DNA of 64,000 nt from Mycobacterium sp. 236(2023) (GCF_029623955.1 NZ_JARSBP010000002.1:1116001-1180000), one strand, 5' to 3'; shown: positions 1 through 8,682, counted from the first letter of the stretch. Notes: generated by a model from the letters alone, not told the origin. Translations and numbers: made by a program.

Positions 1-81
1 CCGCTGACCCGTGAGCACGTAGCCAGGTGGACCGAAGCTCTCACCGGCGGCGGGCGAACCTCGTGTTGCCGGACTCGAACG

Positions 82-996
82 CTATGTGGAGGAGCCGGCG
101 GTGAGCCGGTCACGGTTCTCGATCGCCCAGCCCTGTAGTGAGGTCGAGGGGCGGCCGGTCACGAACTCCACGTCGTCGCGCACGGTGCCGATGTAGCCCA
201 TCCTTCCATCGATGACCTGTCGGGTGAATTCCACACCGGCGTCGGCGTACCACGACTCCACCGTCGTGCTGCCGTTGGCGATGGATGCCTTGAACTCTTC
301 TGGCCCACGGATGTCACAGCGGATCTCTTGGCCGAGGACCTCGGAGAGGATGGCCGCCACCTCAGGGCCCGAGGCGACCTCAGTGGACAGCCAGTATTCT
401 TTGCTGCCGTGTCGTACGGGGCCTTCCCGTAGCACTGTTGCGGCGACGGCCGCGATGTCGCGTGCAGCGATCCATCCGACGCGGCGGTCACCCCAGAAGA
501 CGGAGAAGGCACCGTCTTCGACCGGTGTCATGGACGCGAGCCCCTCCATGAACACGTTGGGGTGCAGATGTGTCCACTGCAGGCCGCTTCCTTCGATATA
601 GCGTTCGATCATCTGGTGCCAGACGAAGTGCGGGTCGGTGACGTCCCAGTTGGCGAATACACCCTGATGCACGATGTGGCCGACACCTGCTTTGACTGCG
701 GCGTCGACGAGTGTCTTGCTCTGCGTCAGCATGGCAACGGTGTAGCCGGTCAGCAGATACACCCGGTCCACACCGTGCAACGCGTGAGCGAAGGTGCTCG
801 GATCATCGAGGTCGAGGCGCACCGCGTCACGTCCTGCGGCGCGCAACTTGTCGACCTGGTCGGGTTTGCGTGCGGCGTAGCGGACTCGGACGTCGCCTGG
901 GTCGCGGTCGAACTCCGCCATGATCAGTCTGCCGACCTGGCCGGTCGTCCCGACGACGAGCACAAGGGGCTTCGTTGAATCGATGTCAGTTCCCAC
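82..996 (-). CDS. NmrA-like NAD(P)-binding reductase (atypical SDR)
   Basis: A 304-residue protein with an N-terminal Rossmann fold. The dinucleotide motif VVGTTGQVGR sits near residues 14-23, followed by an NADP-type RKPDQ segment. The acidic turn, the HLHPNVFMEGL motif and the C-terminal layout match NmrA/HSCARG-type atypical SDRs, which bind NAD(P)(H) and act either as reductases of quinones or small substrates or as redox sensors. No YxxxK catalytic pair is evident, which is normal for the group. It is the last gene of the leftward operon 4065-82 and lies 33 bases after a luciferase-like F420 enzyme. No signal peptide or membrane segment is seen, so it should be cytosolic. Substrate unknown. 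Confidence 0.8.
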   Translation of the reverse strand: MGTDIDSTKPLVLVVGTTGQVGRLIMAEFDRDPGDVRVRYAARKPDQVDKLRAAGRDAVRLDLDDPSTFAHALHGVDRVYLLTGYTVAMLTQSKTLVDAAVKAGVGHIVHQGVFANWDVTDPHFVWHQMIERYIEGSGLQWTHLHPNVFMEGLASMTPVEDGAFSVFWGDRRVGWIAARDIAAVAATVLREGPVRHGSKEYWLSTEVASGPEVAAILSEVLGQEIRCDIRGPEEFKASIANGSTTVESWYADAGVEFTRQVIDGRMGYIGTVRDDVEFVTGRPSTSLQGWAIENRDRLTAGSST

Positions 997-1029
997 GAGT
1001 CAATCTCTCCGTTGGAGGTGTGCCGAACA

Positions 1030-1890
1030 TCAGAGCAGCGACTCTGCCACCGAGGTCAGGACGGCGAGGTGGTCGTCCACGGTCGCCAGGCCGGCGTCCA
1101 TGGTGCTGATCGAAACATGCGTCGCACCAGCGTCTTTCCACGCCGAAAGCTCGCGTGCCACGGCCTCGAGGTCGCCGGCGTAGACGATGCGGCCCTCCAT
1201 GCCGATCGCCGCAGGGTCGCGGCCGGCGTCGAGCGCAGCCTGAGCAACGATGGCGCGCGCGTCGTCGAGTTCGGGTCCGGGCTCGATCAGCGGGAACCAG
1301 CCGTCGGCGATCCGACCGGCCCGCCGGTAACCCGGTGCCGATGCTGCGCCGATCCAGATCGGGACCGGGCGTTGCACCGGCAGCGGAGCGATGCCGGCTC
1401 CGATGATGCGGTGATACTCGCCGACGAAGGTCACGCTTTGCTTGCACCACAGGCGACGCAGCAGGTCGATCTGCTCGTCTGATCGTTCACCCCGGTTCGT
1501 GAAATCCTCTCCGAGCGCTTCGAATTCGACGGCGTTCCAGCCGACGCCGACCCCGAGTCGCAGACGGCCGCCGCTGAGCAGGTCCACCTCGGCTGCTTGT
1601 TTGGCCACCAGGACGGTCTGACGTTGCGGCAGAATGATCACCCCGGTGACGAGTTCCACCGTCTGGGTGACTGCGGCGAGGTAGCCGAACATGACCAGCG
1701 GTTCGCTGAACGTGGTGTGCACGTCGTATGCGCGGTCCCAGCCGGTGTGGACCTCTGGATCGGCGCCGACCACGTGGTCGTAGGCCAGGATGTGGTTGTA
1801 CCCCAGTTCCTCGACGCGCTGTCCGTAGGCGCGTATGGCACCGGGGTCGCCGCCGAACTCGGTTTGGGGGTAGGTGACTCCGACACGCAT
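1030..1890 (-). CDS. LLM class F420-dependent oxidoreductase (TIGR03619-like)
   Basis: A 286-residue luciferase-like (TIM barrel) oxidoreductase that begins MRVGVTYPQTEFGG. The HILAYDHVV stretch, the GRLRLGVGVGWNAVEFEALG block and PVPIWIGAASAPGYRRAGRIADGW are hallmarks of mycobacterial F420-dependent enzymes that move hydride between reduced F420 and a small organic substrate. The ATG (1888-1890) overlaps the TAA of the upstream gene by one base, so the two are probably translationally coupled. A longer reading frame continues upstream, but its extra residues lie over the neighbouring gene and show no family similarity, so the ATG at 1890 is chosen. Cytosolic; substrate not predictable. Confidence 0.88.
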   Translation of the reverse strand: MRVGVTYPQTEFGGDPGAIRAYGQRVEELGYNHILAYDHVVGADPEVHTGWDRAYDVHTTFSEPLVMFGYLAAVTQTVELVTGVIILPQRQTVLVAKQAAEVDLLSGGRLRLGVGVGWNAVEFEALGEDFTNRGERSDEQIDLLRRLWCKQSVTFVGEYHRIIGAGIAPLPVQRPVPIWIGAASAPGYRRAGRIADGWFPLIEPGPELDDARAIVAQAALDAGRDPAAIGMEGRIVYAGDLEAVARELSAWKDAGATHVSISTMDAGLATVDDHLAVLTSVAESLL

Positions 1891-2789
1891 TACAGGTCCA
1901 ATGCTTCGGCGAGTGCGCGCAGGTTGGGAAGCGGGTCGTCGGTCGGCGCGTCGACGGCGACTTGCACCACCACGTGGTCGGCGCCGGCGTCCAGATGGGC
2001 GGTGACCGAGGTGGCCGCCTCCTCGGCTGTTCCTGTACCGACGAGGGCACGTGCCAGCCGATCGGACCCGCCGATCACCAGGTCGGTCTCGTCGAAACCT
2101 TGTCGCAGCCAGGAGTTTCGGTAGTTGTCCAGCCGCGAGTAGAGATCCAGGTGGTTGTGGGCGCGCCGCAGTTGGTCTTCGGTGCTGCCGCCGATGGCGA
2201 TGGCTTGTTCGGTGACGATCCACCGGTCGGCACCGAGGATGGCGCGGGTGGTTCGGGTTTGTTCGGGCAGAACAAGATAGGGGTGTGCGCCGTCGGCGCG
2301 CTCGCCGGAGAGTTCGATCATCTTGGGTCCAAGCGCCGCCAGCAGACGCGTCGGTCGCGCGCCGGGTTCGAGGTCGGCCGGCACCGAGTCCATGGCGTCG
2401 AGATAGGTGCGCATCATCGCCAGCGGCTTGCGATAGGCGCCGCCAAGGGTGCCTTCGACATGGGGGGCGTGGCTGACGCCCAGGCCGAGGACGAACCGTC
2501 CCGGGTACAGGGCGGTGAGGATCCGGGCGCCGCTTTCGGCCATCAAGGGCAACCGCACGTGGATGTTGGCGATGCCGGTACCGACCACCAGGCGCTCGGT
2601 AGCACCGAGGATGGCTGCGGATTCGACCAGAGCGTCCTTGCCGCCGCCCTCGGGCATGAACAACGACCCGTAACCGAGCTCCTCGATCTCGCGCACCATG
2701 TTCTGCGCGTCGCGGATCGGCCAGGGCTCGCTGTTCCAGAACACGCCGACCTTGGACGAAAAATCGATGTTGCCAGGCTTCTCAGTCAT
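1890..2789 (-). CDS. LLM class F420-dependent oxidoreductase (TIGR03620-like)
   Basis: A 299-residue luciferase-like oxidoreductase of a different subgroup from its downstream neighbour. Diagnostic stretches are KVGVFWNSEPWP near the N-terminus, LGYGSLFMPEGGGKDALV, and ARILTALYPGRFVLGLGVSHAPHVEG, typical of mycobacterial TIGR03620 F420 enzymes. The ATG at 2787-2789 follows an AGAGGT ribosome-binding sequence. It overlaps the next gene by one base (TAATG). Two paralogous F420 enzymes side by side with an F420:NADP-reductase-like gene suggest a small F420-linked redox pathway. Substrate unknown. Confidence 0.87.
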   Translation of the reverse strand: MTEKPGNIDFSSKVGVFWNSEPWPIRDAQNMVREIEELGYGSLFMPEGGGKDALVESAAILGATERLVVGTGIANIHVRLPLMAESGARILTALYPGRFVLGLGVSHAPHVEGTLGGAYRKPLAMMRTYLDAMDSVPADLEPGARPTRLLAALGPKMIELSGERADGAHPYLVLPEQTRTTRAILGADRWIVTEQAIAIGGSTEDQLRRAHNHLDLYSRLDNYRNSWLRQGFDETDLVIGGSDRLARALVGTGTAEEAATSVTAHLDAGADHVVVQVAVDAPTDDPLPNLRALAEALDL

Positions 2790-2823
2790 CGTCAGTACCT
2801 CTGTTCATGGTTTAGGTGCACGC

Positions 2824-3570
2824 TCACAGGAAGATCGCGCGCGTCAGCCGGACGGCGTAGTCCGAATCAGGATTGGTCGTGCCGTCGCCGACGCGTTCGG
2901 CGATGGCCGCGATGGAGATGTCGCGGCGCTTGGGCAGCCGATCCTTCTCGGCCGTGGCGAGTGCATCGCCCATCTCCTCGCTGGTGAGGTCGGTGCAGTA
3001 GCACGGGGCCCCGGGTTGCTGACGCCACGACTCCGACAGCGGGCCGGCATCGAAGCCGTCGAACCCGGTCTGATCGACCAACGTCATTCCCAGCTGGCGT
3101 GCCGCGGCATCGTTGGCGGCGACCGGGATAGCGATACGGCCGGGCGTCCCGGCGGGTGCACCTTTCTCGGCGAATGATGCCGACCCGATGGCGTTCCACG
3201 CCTTGACGATTGGCCGTCCAATCTGCTCGGACAACCACACGCTCTCGACCTCGCCGTCGTCGATGGCTCGGATCCGCTCATCGCGCAGCGGGTAGTAGTT
3301 CGAGGTGTCAACGACAACCGCGTCGGGCGGTGCCGCGGACAGCGTCGATGCGAAGGCCGGCATGCGATTCAGCGGCATCGACAAGATGACGACCTCGACC
3401 TCGCGAACCGCGTCGGCCGCGTCGACGGCGCGTGCGCCGGTGGACAACGCTTCGGGGTCGATCGTTCCCGGACCACGGGAGTTGGCGATCTTGACGTCGT
3501 GACCCGCTGCGCTCAACTTGCGACTCAACGTCCGACCGATATTCCCGGCGCCAACGATGCCGATCCTCAT
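2824..3570 (-). CDS. NADPH-dependent F420 reductase-like protein
   Basis: A 248-residue protein that opens with the dinucleotide-binding motif GIVGAGNIG at residues 3-11, then ANSRGP (a likely NADP phosphate contact) and VVDTSNYYP and VKAWNAIGS motifs. This order matches the F420-dependent NADP reductase (Fno) and YqeC-like family, PF03807, which moves hydride between F420H2 and NADP. Family members of this length are typical. Context supports the role: it is second in an operon whose next two genes encode F420-type luciferase-like enzymes, so it may supply or drain reduced F420. It could instead act on a small substrate with NADPH. Cytosolic. Confidence 0.75.
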   Translation of the reverse strand: MRIGIVGAGNIGRTLSRKLSAAGHDVKIANSRGPGTIDPEALSTGARAVDAADAVREVEVVILSMPLNRMPAFASTLSAAPPDAVVVDTSNYYPLRDERIRAIDDGEVESVWLSEQIGRPIVKAWNAIGSASFAEKGAPAGTPGRIAIPVAANDAAARQLGMTLVDQTGFDGFDAGPLSESWRQQPGAPCYCTDLTSEEMGDALATAEKDRLPKRRDISIAAIAERVGDGTTNPDSDYAVRLTRAIFL

Positions 3571-3597
3571 ACTTGCTCCCTCGTGGTTGTGTGTTTG

Positions 3598-4065
3598 TCA
3601 GTCGGCGGCCGGGTAGGCGAGGCCTTCGAGCGTGCGCCGAAGGTCGTGCAGGCCTGCGTCGTCGAGTTGACACGCTGACTTGATCTGGTCGGTGACGCCG
3701 CGGACCTCCGACTCGATCCCGCGCCCCGCTTCGGTCAGGTCGACCAGCACCCGCCGCTCGTCGGTGCGATCTCGTACCCGCGACACCATTCCGGCGGCTT
3801 CCAGGCGTTTCACCAGGGGCGTGATCGTGCCCGTGTCCATGTCCAATCGGGCGCCGAGCGCGCCGACGGTCTGGGGTGCTCCGTCGAGCAGCGCCAGAAT
3901 GACCAGGTACTGCGGGAAGGTGAGTCCCAGCGGCTCGAGAAACGGCTTGTGTAGCCGAACCATCCGGTTCGCAGCACCGTAGAGCGCGAACGACAGTTGT
4001 TCACCGAGTCGGTCGTCTCGGCCCTTCGCCCTTGCCGTAGATGAATAGCCAGCGCGCGATTCCAT
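3598..4065 (-). CDS. MarR-family regulator, OhrR-like but lacking the redox cysteine
   Basis: A 155-residue winged-helix regulator, first gene of the leftward F420 operon. The core (FPQYLVILALL, ALGARLDMDTGTITPLVKRLEAAG, RVRDRTDERRVLVDLTEAG) closely follows the OhrR/organic-peroxide branch of MarR proteins. OhrR proteins sense peroxide with a cysteine in an N-terminal QLCFxLY motif. Here the motif reads EQLSFALY, with serine (TCG codon at 3993-3991) at residue 25. The protein therefore probably responds to a ligand rather than oxidising a thiol, or it is constitutive. A pair of palindromes directly before the start codon suggests autoregulation of the operon. Confidence 0.85.
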   Translation of the reverse strand: MESRAGYSSTARAKGRDDRLGEQLSFALYGAANRMVRLHKPFLEPLGLTFPQYLVILALLDGAPQTVGALGARLDMDTGTITPLVKRLEAAGMVSRVRDRTDERRVLVDLTEAGRGIESEVRGVTDQIKSACQLDDAGLHDLRRTLEGLAYPAAD

Positions 4066-4084
4066 AGTGCACTAGATGCTAGCA
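4066..4084. promoter_or_regulatory. Candidate MarR autoregulatory operator and promoter
   Basis: Two adjacent 8-bp perfect palindromes, AGTGCACT (4066-4073) and TGCTAGCA (4077-4084), abut the start codon of the marR-like gene. On the minus strand a TAGCAT hexamer fits an actinobacterial -10 box and ends 10 bases before the ATG, so the transcript would be almost leaderless and a bound repressor would cover the promoter. Position and symmetry are seen directly; regulator binding is inferred. Confidence 0.4.
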
Positions 4085-4368
4085 CGATAGAAAGCACATA
4101 CGAGAGCAAAGGGGCTGTTCGGCAGTCGTTGCGCAGGAGGCGTGCGCAGGAGGCGGACGCGGTCGTTGGGAACCATGCGTCGCTCTCCGTGCCACTTCTC
4201 GAACCCCGCGCCGAAGGCCTTTGTGTGCCGATCCTCGTCACCATGGGCCCGCCGTCGAAATTGATCAAATCCAATTACCCTGCGGTGGAACGGACTTCGT
4301 TACCGCAGTGATGCACGTCACAGCCTATTTGTAGACGGTAGTGCCATCCTGCGGCGACGATTTCCGTC
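4085..4368. other. Intergenic region without a recognisable gene
   Basis: Between the divergent marR-like gene and the YkuD-like remnant. No reading frame here has family features, codon bias or a plausible start. Reading upstream of 4369 in all three forward frames shows no signal peptide that could belong to the damaged gene downstream. It is somewhat AT-richer near 4245-4280. I see nothing else. Confidence 0.5.
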
Positions 4369-5141
4369 ATGACCAAAGCGGCGGAAGCGCCAGACGTTCC
4401 GAACGCGCCAGACGATTGCAAGCAGCTTGTCGTCGTCACAGCGGACTACGACGAAGAGGAAAAGCCGAACTACACGAGCTCCAAAGCCGTTCTCGAGTAT
4501 TGGGAGCGCGACGTTCACAGACCTGCTGTCTGGCACAAGATCATCTCGGGAATAGCCGCCCAGATAGGCGAGAACGGGATGTGGCCGCTCGAAGACGTCG
4601 AAGACAATAAGTCGCGTACGCCGGAGGGAATCTTTTTCTGGGCCTCGCGTTCGGGCACACCCTGGAAGAGGACCTTCCGTTCCCCGTCCACGTCGAGTAC
4701 CGGTGGGCCGATGCGGATGCGTGGTGGGACACCGGCATCGACTATTGGACTTTTCTTCTCGGCAAGGGCGTCCCTGAATCGGCATCGACGTACACCCAAT
4801 GGGTCACATCGCGGAATCTGCCCGACCGCAATCCCCAGTGCGTCAAGAAATTCGGGGATGCTCTGCCCGAACGTGAGACCGAGTCGCTGGAACCTGAAGA
4901 CCGGAACGCCAAGCCCGGCGAGGAACAGAACTCTGCCTACGACCTCGCGATCTTCGTCGACCACAACCCCACCAACACACCCGGCAAGAGCTGCGCGATC
5001 TTCTTGCACTGCACCGACGGGGTCAACAACAACACGGCAGGTTGCGTCCAAGTCAAGAAGACGGTTCTCGCCAATATTCTGCGCAGGCTGCAAACCGCGG
5101 GAAATCCACATCTGGCCGGAGTCATCGACGGCCAACCGTGA
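4369..5141 (+). pseudogene. Frameshifted YkuD-type (L,D-transpeptidase-like) protein
   Basis: From ATG 4369 the first 90 or so residues (CKQLVVVTADYD, WHKIISGIAAQIGENGM, RTPEGIF) match the N-terminal half of the actinobacterial YkuD-like secreted protein family. The frame is then lost in a run of five T (4633-4637). One extra T would rejoin it to a second frame that reads FLGLAFGHTLEEDLPFP and ends with the catalytic-type segment IFLHCTDGVNNNTAGCVQV and a TGA at 5139-5141, giving about 257 residues. The H...G...GC arrangement fits the YkuD active site. No signal peptide precedes the domain although relatives are exported. So the gene is either a decayed copy lacking its export signal or an intact gene with a homopolymer sequencing error. 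The function in its present form is probably nil. Confidence 0.72.
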
Positions 5142-5231
5142 TTCGCGCCAAGAGGTGACGAGGGGGCGCCGGGCAGTGCAACGATGACACCGCCCAGCGC
5201 GTGCGGCGGTGGACAAAGGCGACAGGACACT

Positions 5232-6005
5232 GTGAGTAACGCATCGAAACGCCTGGACGGGAAATCCGCGGTGATCACCGGCGCAGCGTTCGGCATCGGA
5301 CGGGCAACCGCCGAAGCCTTCGCGCGCGAGGGGGCACGGTTGATCCTGACCGACATCCAGGGTGACCCTTTGTTGGCCGTGGCCGACGAACTGCGTGGCG
5401 CCGGTGCCGAGGTCGAGACTGTGGTCGGCGACGTCTCGGTCGAAGGGGACGCGCGCCGGATGATCGCGGCAGCGGTCGAGCGGTTCGGTCGACTCGACAT
5501 CCTGGTGGCCAACGCCGGCATCATCCCGCTCGGCGACGTGACAGAGATGACGGTCGCCGACTGGGACGAGGTGATGGCCATCGATGGCCGCGGCATGTTC
5601 CTCACCTGCAAGTACGCGATCGAGGCGATGACGGCGGCCGGCGGCGGCGCCATCGTCTGTCTGTCCTCGATCTCGGGCGTGGCGGGCCAGAAGCGGCAAG
5701 CGGCCTACGGGCCCGCCAAGTTCGTCGCCACCGGGCTGACCCAGCATCTGGCTGTGGAGTGGGCGGATCGCGGCATCAGAGTCAACGCGGTCGCGCCCGG
5801 GACGATCCGCACTGAACGGGTCCAGCGACTGCCCGACGAGCCCGGAGGCTCCGAATACCTGGCGGCGATCGAGCAGATGCATCCGATGGGCCGCATCGGC
5901 GAGCCGGCCGAGGTCGCCAGTGCGGTCGTCTTCCTCGCGTCCGACGACGCCTCGTTCATCACCGGCGCCGTACTGCCCGTTGACGGGGGATATCTCGCGC
6001 AGTAG
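5232..6005 (+). CDS. SDR-family NAD(P)-dependent oxidoreductase
   Basis: A classical short-chain dehydrogenase of 257 residues. It has the cofactor motif TGAAFGIG near residue 17, an NAD-type acidic residue in LTDIQ, the NAG motif in ILVANAG, a catalytic serine in LSSISG, and the YxxxK pair Y159/K163 in AAYGPAK. The C-terminus ends with the usual ITGAVLPVDGGY. The GTG at 5232 is chosen because it gives the normal short N-terminus before the Rossmann fold; an earlier in-frame start at 5184 adds 16 low-quality residues. It stands alone between a pseudogene and the cyclase gene. Cytosolic; substrate unknown. Confidence 0.9.
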   Translation: MSNASKRLDGKSAVITGAAFGIGRATAEAFAREGARLILTDIQGDPLLAVADELRGAGAEVETVVGDVSVEGDARRMIAAAVERFGRLDILVANAGIIPLGDVTEMTVADWDEVMAIDGRGMFLTCKYAIEAMTAAGGGAIVCLSSISGVAGQKRQAAYGPAKFVATGLTQHLAVEWADRGIRVNAVAPGTIRTERVQRLPDEPGGSEYLAAIEQMHPMGRIGEPAEVASAVVFLASDDASFITGAVLPVDGGYLAQ

Positions 6006-6063
6006 CGATGCACTCCTGCAGAAAACCCGAGGTCTGCCCGCCCGTCAATTACGCTTTTGCGGC

Positions 6064-7614
6064 ATGGCGGATACTTCGTACGCGGCCTGCGGCGAGCTCA
6101 GCCTGGCGTATCAGGTCTTCGGCGACGGGCCGGTCGACCTTGTCTTCGTGGGGCCGATGGTCAGCCACATCGAGCTCTTCTGGACCGTGCCCGAATTCAA
6201 GTCGTTCTTCGACCAGCTCGCCACGTTCTGCCGCGTCGTGATCTTCGACAAGGCGGGGGTCGGCTTGTCCGATCCGGTCCCTCAGGTGCGCACACTCGAC
6301 GACCGGGTGACCGAGATCGAAGCGGTGATGGACGCCGTCGGTCTCGATCGAGCGGTCATCTTCGGGATGAGTGAAGGCGGCGCGCAATCGGTGTACTTCA
6401 GCGCCAAGCGTCCGCAGCGGACGCGCGCGCTGATCACGTTCGGTGCTTTCGCCTACCTCATCGGTGGTGGGTGGGCCGACGTCGAGAAAGATCCGGCTGA
6501 GGTCTGCGCTCAGTTGTTCGGCGAGCTGGGGGAGAAGTACACGCCATCGGTCGAGCAGGTGGCGCGCCTTCAGGAATTCGGTCGGGTCGCCAAATCGGCT
6601 TGGGGCAGCGGCGGGACCGCCAAAGCCATGTTCCCGTCCGTTCGTTCGGTGCGGCAGCTCGCCGTGTTCGAGCGGATGAGTTCAAGCCCCGGGATGGCGC
6701 GGGCGACGCTGGAGTCGAACCTGCACATCGACGTAAGGCCGGTGCTACCAACGATTTCCGCGCCCACCCTGGTCGTCCACGCGCGCGCGGACACGATGCC
6801 GGTGCAGTGCAGCCGGTTCCTGGCCGACCACATTCCCGGCGCGCGGTATCTCGAAGTCGAGGGTGTCGATCACGCCCCCTGGTACACCGAGCCCGGCAGA
6901 GTGCTGGTGGGCATCGAGGAGTTTCTCACCGGAAGCCACGCCGCCCCGTCGCCGTCGCATCGCGCGCTGCGCTCAGTGCTGTTCACCGACATCGTCGCCT
7001 CGACACGGCGGGCCGCATCGGTGGGCGACGAACAGTGGCGTGCAGTGCTTGAGCGCTTCAGTCAGATCACCACCGAACTCGCGCAACGCTTCGGCGGCAC
7101 TGTCGTCAAGAGCACCGGTGACGGCCATCTCGCCACGTTCGACGGTCCGACGCAGGCGATTCGGTGCGCCGAGGCGCTCCACATCGAGGCGGACAAGCTG
7201 GGAATCGACATCCGTGCCGGAATACACACGGGGGAGTGCGAATTGATGGACGGCGACATCGGCGGCATCGCCGTCCATATCGCCGCACGGATTCTCGGGC
7301 ACGCAGGCGCAGGCGACGTGATCGTCTCGCGGACGGTCCGTGACCTCGTCGTCGGCTCGGGGACCAGCTTCGCGGACCGCGGAACCGTGGAACTGCGTGG
7401 AGTGCCCGGGGTTTGGGAACTTCTCGCCGTCGACCGCAACGGTCCTCGCGCGGGATCCTACGAAGCGGAGTTGGCCTCGACGCCGACTCCAGGTCCCCGG
7501 GTGTCGATGCAACCGGCGGACCGCGCTGTCGGCGCCGTCGCGAAACGCGCGCCGTGGATCCTGCGCGGAATGGCGCGCTTTTCGCACTCCGACCCCGGGC
7601 GCACCGCGGTCTGA
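6064..7614 (+). CDS. Alpha/beta hydrolase fused to class III adenylate cyclase (LipJ/Rv1900c-like)
   Basis: A 516-residue two-domain protein. Residues 1-285 form an alpha/beta hydrolase with nucleophile motif GMSEGG and a C-terminal EGVDHAPW histidine. Residues from about 300 form a class III nucleotide cyclase domain. The two metal aspartates are present, D309 in FTDIVAST and D353 in STGDG, as is the ATP-selecting pair K349 and D398 and the transition-state arginine R409. The usual transition-state asparagine is replaced by histidine (H405, in AVHIAAR), a change common among mycobacterial cyclases. Fusion of these two domains is known in M. tuberculosis Rv1900c (LipJ). It probably makes cAMP, with the hydrolase-like domain as sensor or enzyme. 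The ATG at 6064 gives the conserved MADTSYA start. Confidence 0.88.
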   Translation: MADTSYAACGELSLAYQVFGDGPVDLVFVGPMVSHIELFWTVPEFKSFFDQLATFCRVVIFDKAGVGLSDPVPQVRTLDDRVTEIEAVMDAVGLDRAVIFGMSEGGAQSVYFSAKRPQRTRALITFGAFAYLIGGGWADVEKDPAEVCAQLFGELGEKYTPSVEQVARLQEFGRVAKSAWGSGGTAKAMFPSVRSVRQLAVFERMSSSPGMARATLESNLHIDVRPVLPTISAPTLVVHARADTMPVQCSRFLADHIPGARYLEVEGVDHAPWYTEPGRVLVGIEEFLTGSHAAPSPSHRALRSVLFTDIVASTRRAASVGDEQWRAVLERFSQITTELAQRFGGTVVKSTGDGHLATFDGPTQAIRCAEALHIEADKLGIDIRAGIHTGECELMDGDIGGIAVHIAARILGHAGAGDVIVSRTVRDLVVGSGTSFADRGTVELRGVPGVWELLAVDRNGPRAGSYEAELASTPTPGPRVSMQPADRAVGAVAKRAPWILRGMARFSHSDPGRTAV

Positions 7615-7684
7615 GTCGCGGGCCGGGCAGGCATCGCGGCACGATGGAGCTGGTGAGAATGGACGCGTCGTTCCTCTGCGCGGG

Positions 7685-8598
7685 CTACGGCGCCGCGTCG
7701 CGCAAACGCACCATCCGGGTGGTGGAGCTCTCGTCCAGCTCGACGATGTCCGAGCGCGAGCGGAGGAAATCGCTGAAAGACCGGAAGCCCAAGGACTTTC
7801 GCTGAAGGACGGATCCATCCGCTTCATCTGAGCTTTGACCGCGGAGTTGTGCAGCCAGTCGGCGTCGTCTTTCTCCAGCCCGATACGCAGGGCGCGGGTC
7901 AGCAGCCCGGTCGCGGTGACCTGCGGATCCGGCGGTGCAGGCTCCTCGGGCGTCTCCGTCGACTCGGCGGCTTTGGCCCGCGAGGACCGCCGCTTCGGTG
8001 CGGGCTTCTCCTCGATGACGGGGTCGGGCTCGAATACCGGCACTCCGGGGAGCGCGTCGTAGGTGACGAATTCGTCGCACGCCGCGGCGAGCATCCGACT
8101 CGAGGAACCGGCCACCCCGATGCACACCACGTACCGGCCGAGGCGCTTGCACCGCTGCGCCAGCGCGATGTAGTCGGAGTCGCCGGCGACGATCACGACA
8201 TGGGTCAGATCCGGCAGGCGGAACATGTCCTCGACCGCGTCCACAGCCAGCCTGATGTCGGCGCCGTTCTTCCCATATGCCGCCGCCGGGAACAACTGCA
8301 CGAGCTCGACCGCGCGTCCGACGAGCTGGCCGCGGTAGCCCGCGTTGATCTCGGCAGACCAGTCGGCATACGCGCGAGTCAGCACCAACGTGCCGAAGGA
8401 TGACGCGAAGTCGATGATGGAGCCGACATCGACGGTGGCGCGAGCCAGCCTGTCGCCGTCCTCGAAGTCTCTACTCTTGTCGCGCTGGAAGGAGTTGCGT
8501 CCGTTGACCTGGTCATATCGCGAAATCACGATGTTGTCGAAGTCAAGATACACCGCAACGCGGGTCGCGCCGTATTCCGTCACAACACCCAGTCTCAT
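7685..8598 (-). pseudogene. NYN-domain protein with C-terminal LOTUS/OST-HTH segment, frameshifted
   Basis: From ATG 8598 the protein opens with a NYN (PIN-like, DUF88/LabA) RNase fold. The metal-site stretches YLDFDN, GKNGADIRLAVDA and HVVIVAGDSDY are intact, so the nuclease part looks catalytic. A charged linker (APKRRSSRAKAAE) leads into an OST-HTH/LOTUS segment. There the frame is broken: residues up to VKAQMKRMDPSFSE are in one frame, while the continuation KSLGFRSFSDFLRSRSDIV is in another and stops at 7685. One extra base in the TTT run 7797-7799 would restore about 304 residues. Proteins of this design are thought to bind and cut RNA. Real mutation and sequencing error cannot be told apart here; the broken version would still keep the whole NYN domain. 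Confidence 0.75.
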
Positions 8599-8682
8599 CG
8601 ATGGAGGCCCGGCACAGTCGGTGTTGGCATCTCCAGCAGCGATTCCCCAAAGGCGCCCCTCATCAGTGTCGACCAGCGGAAC

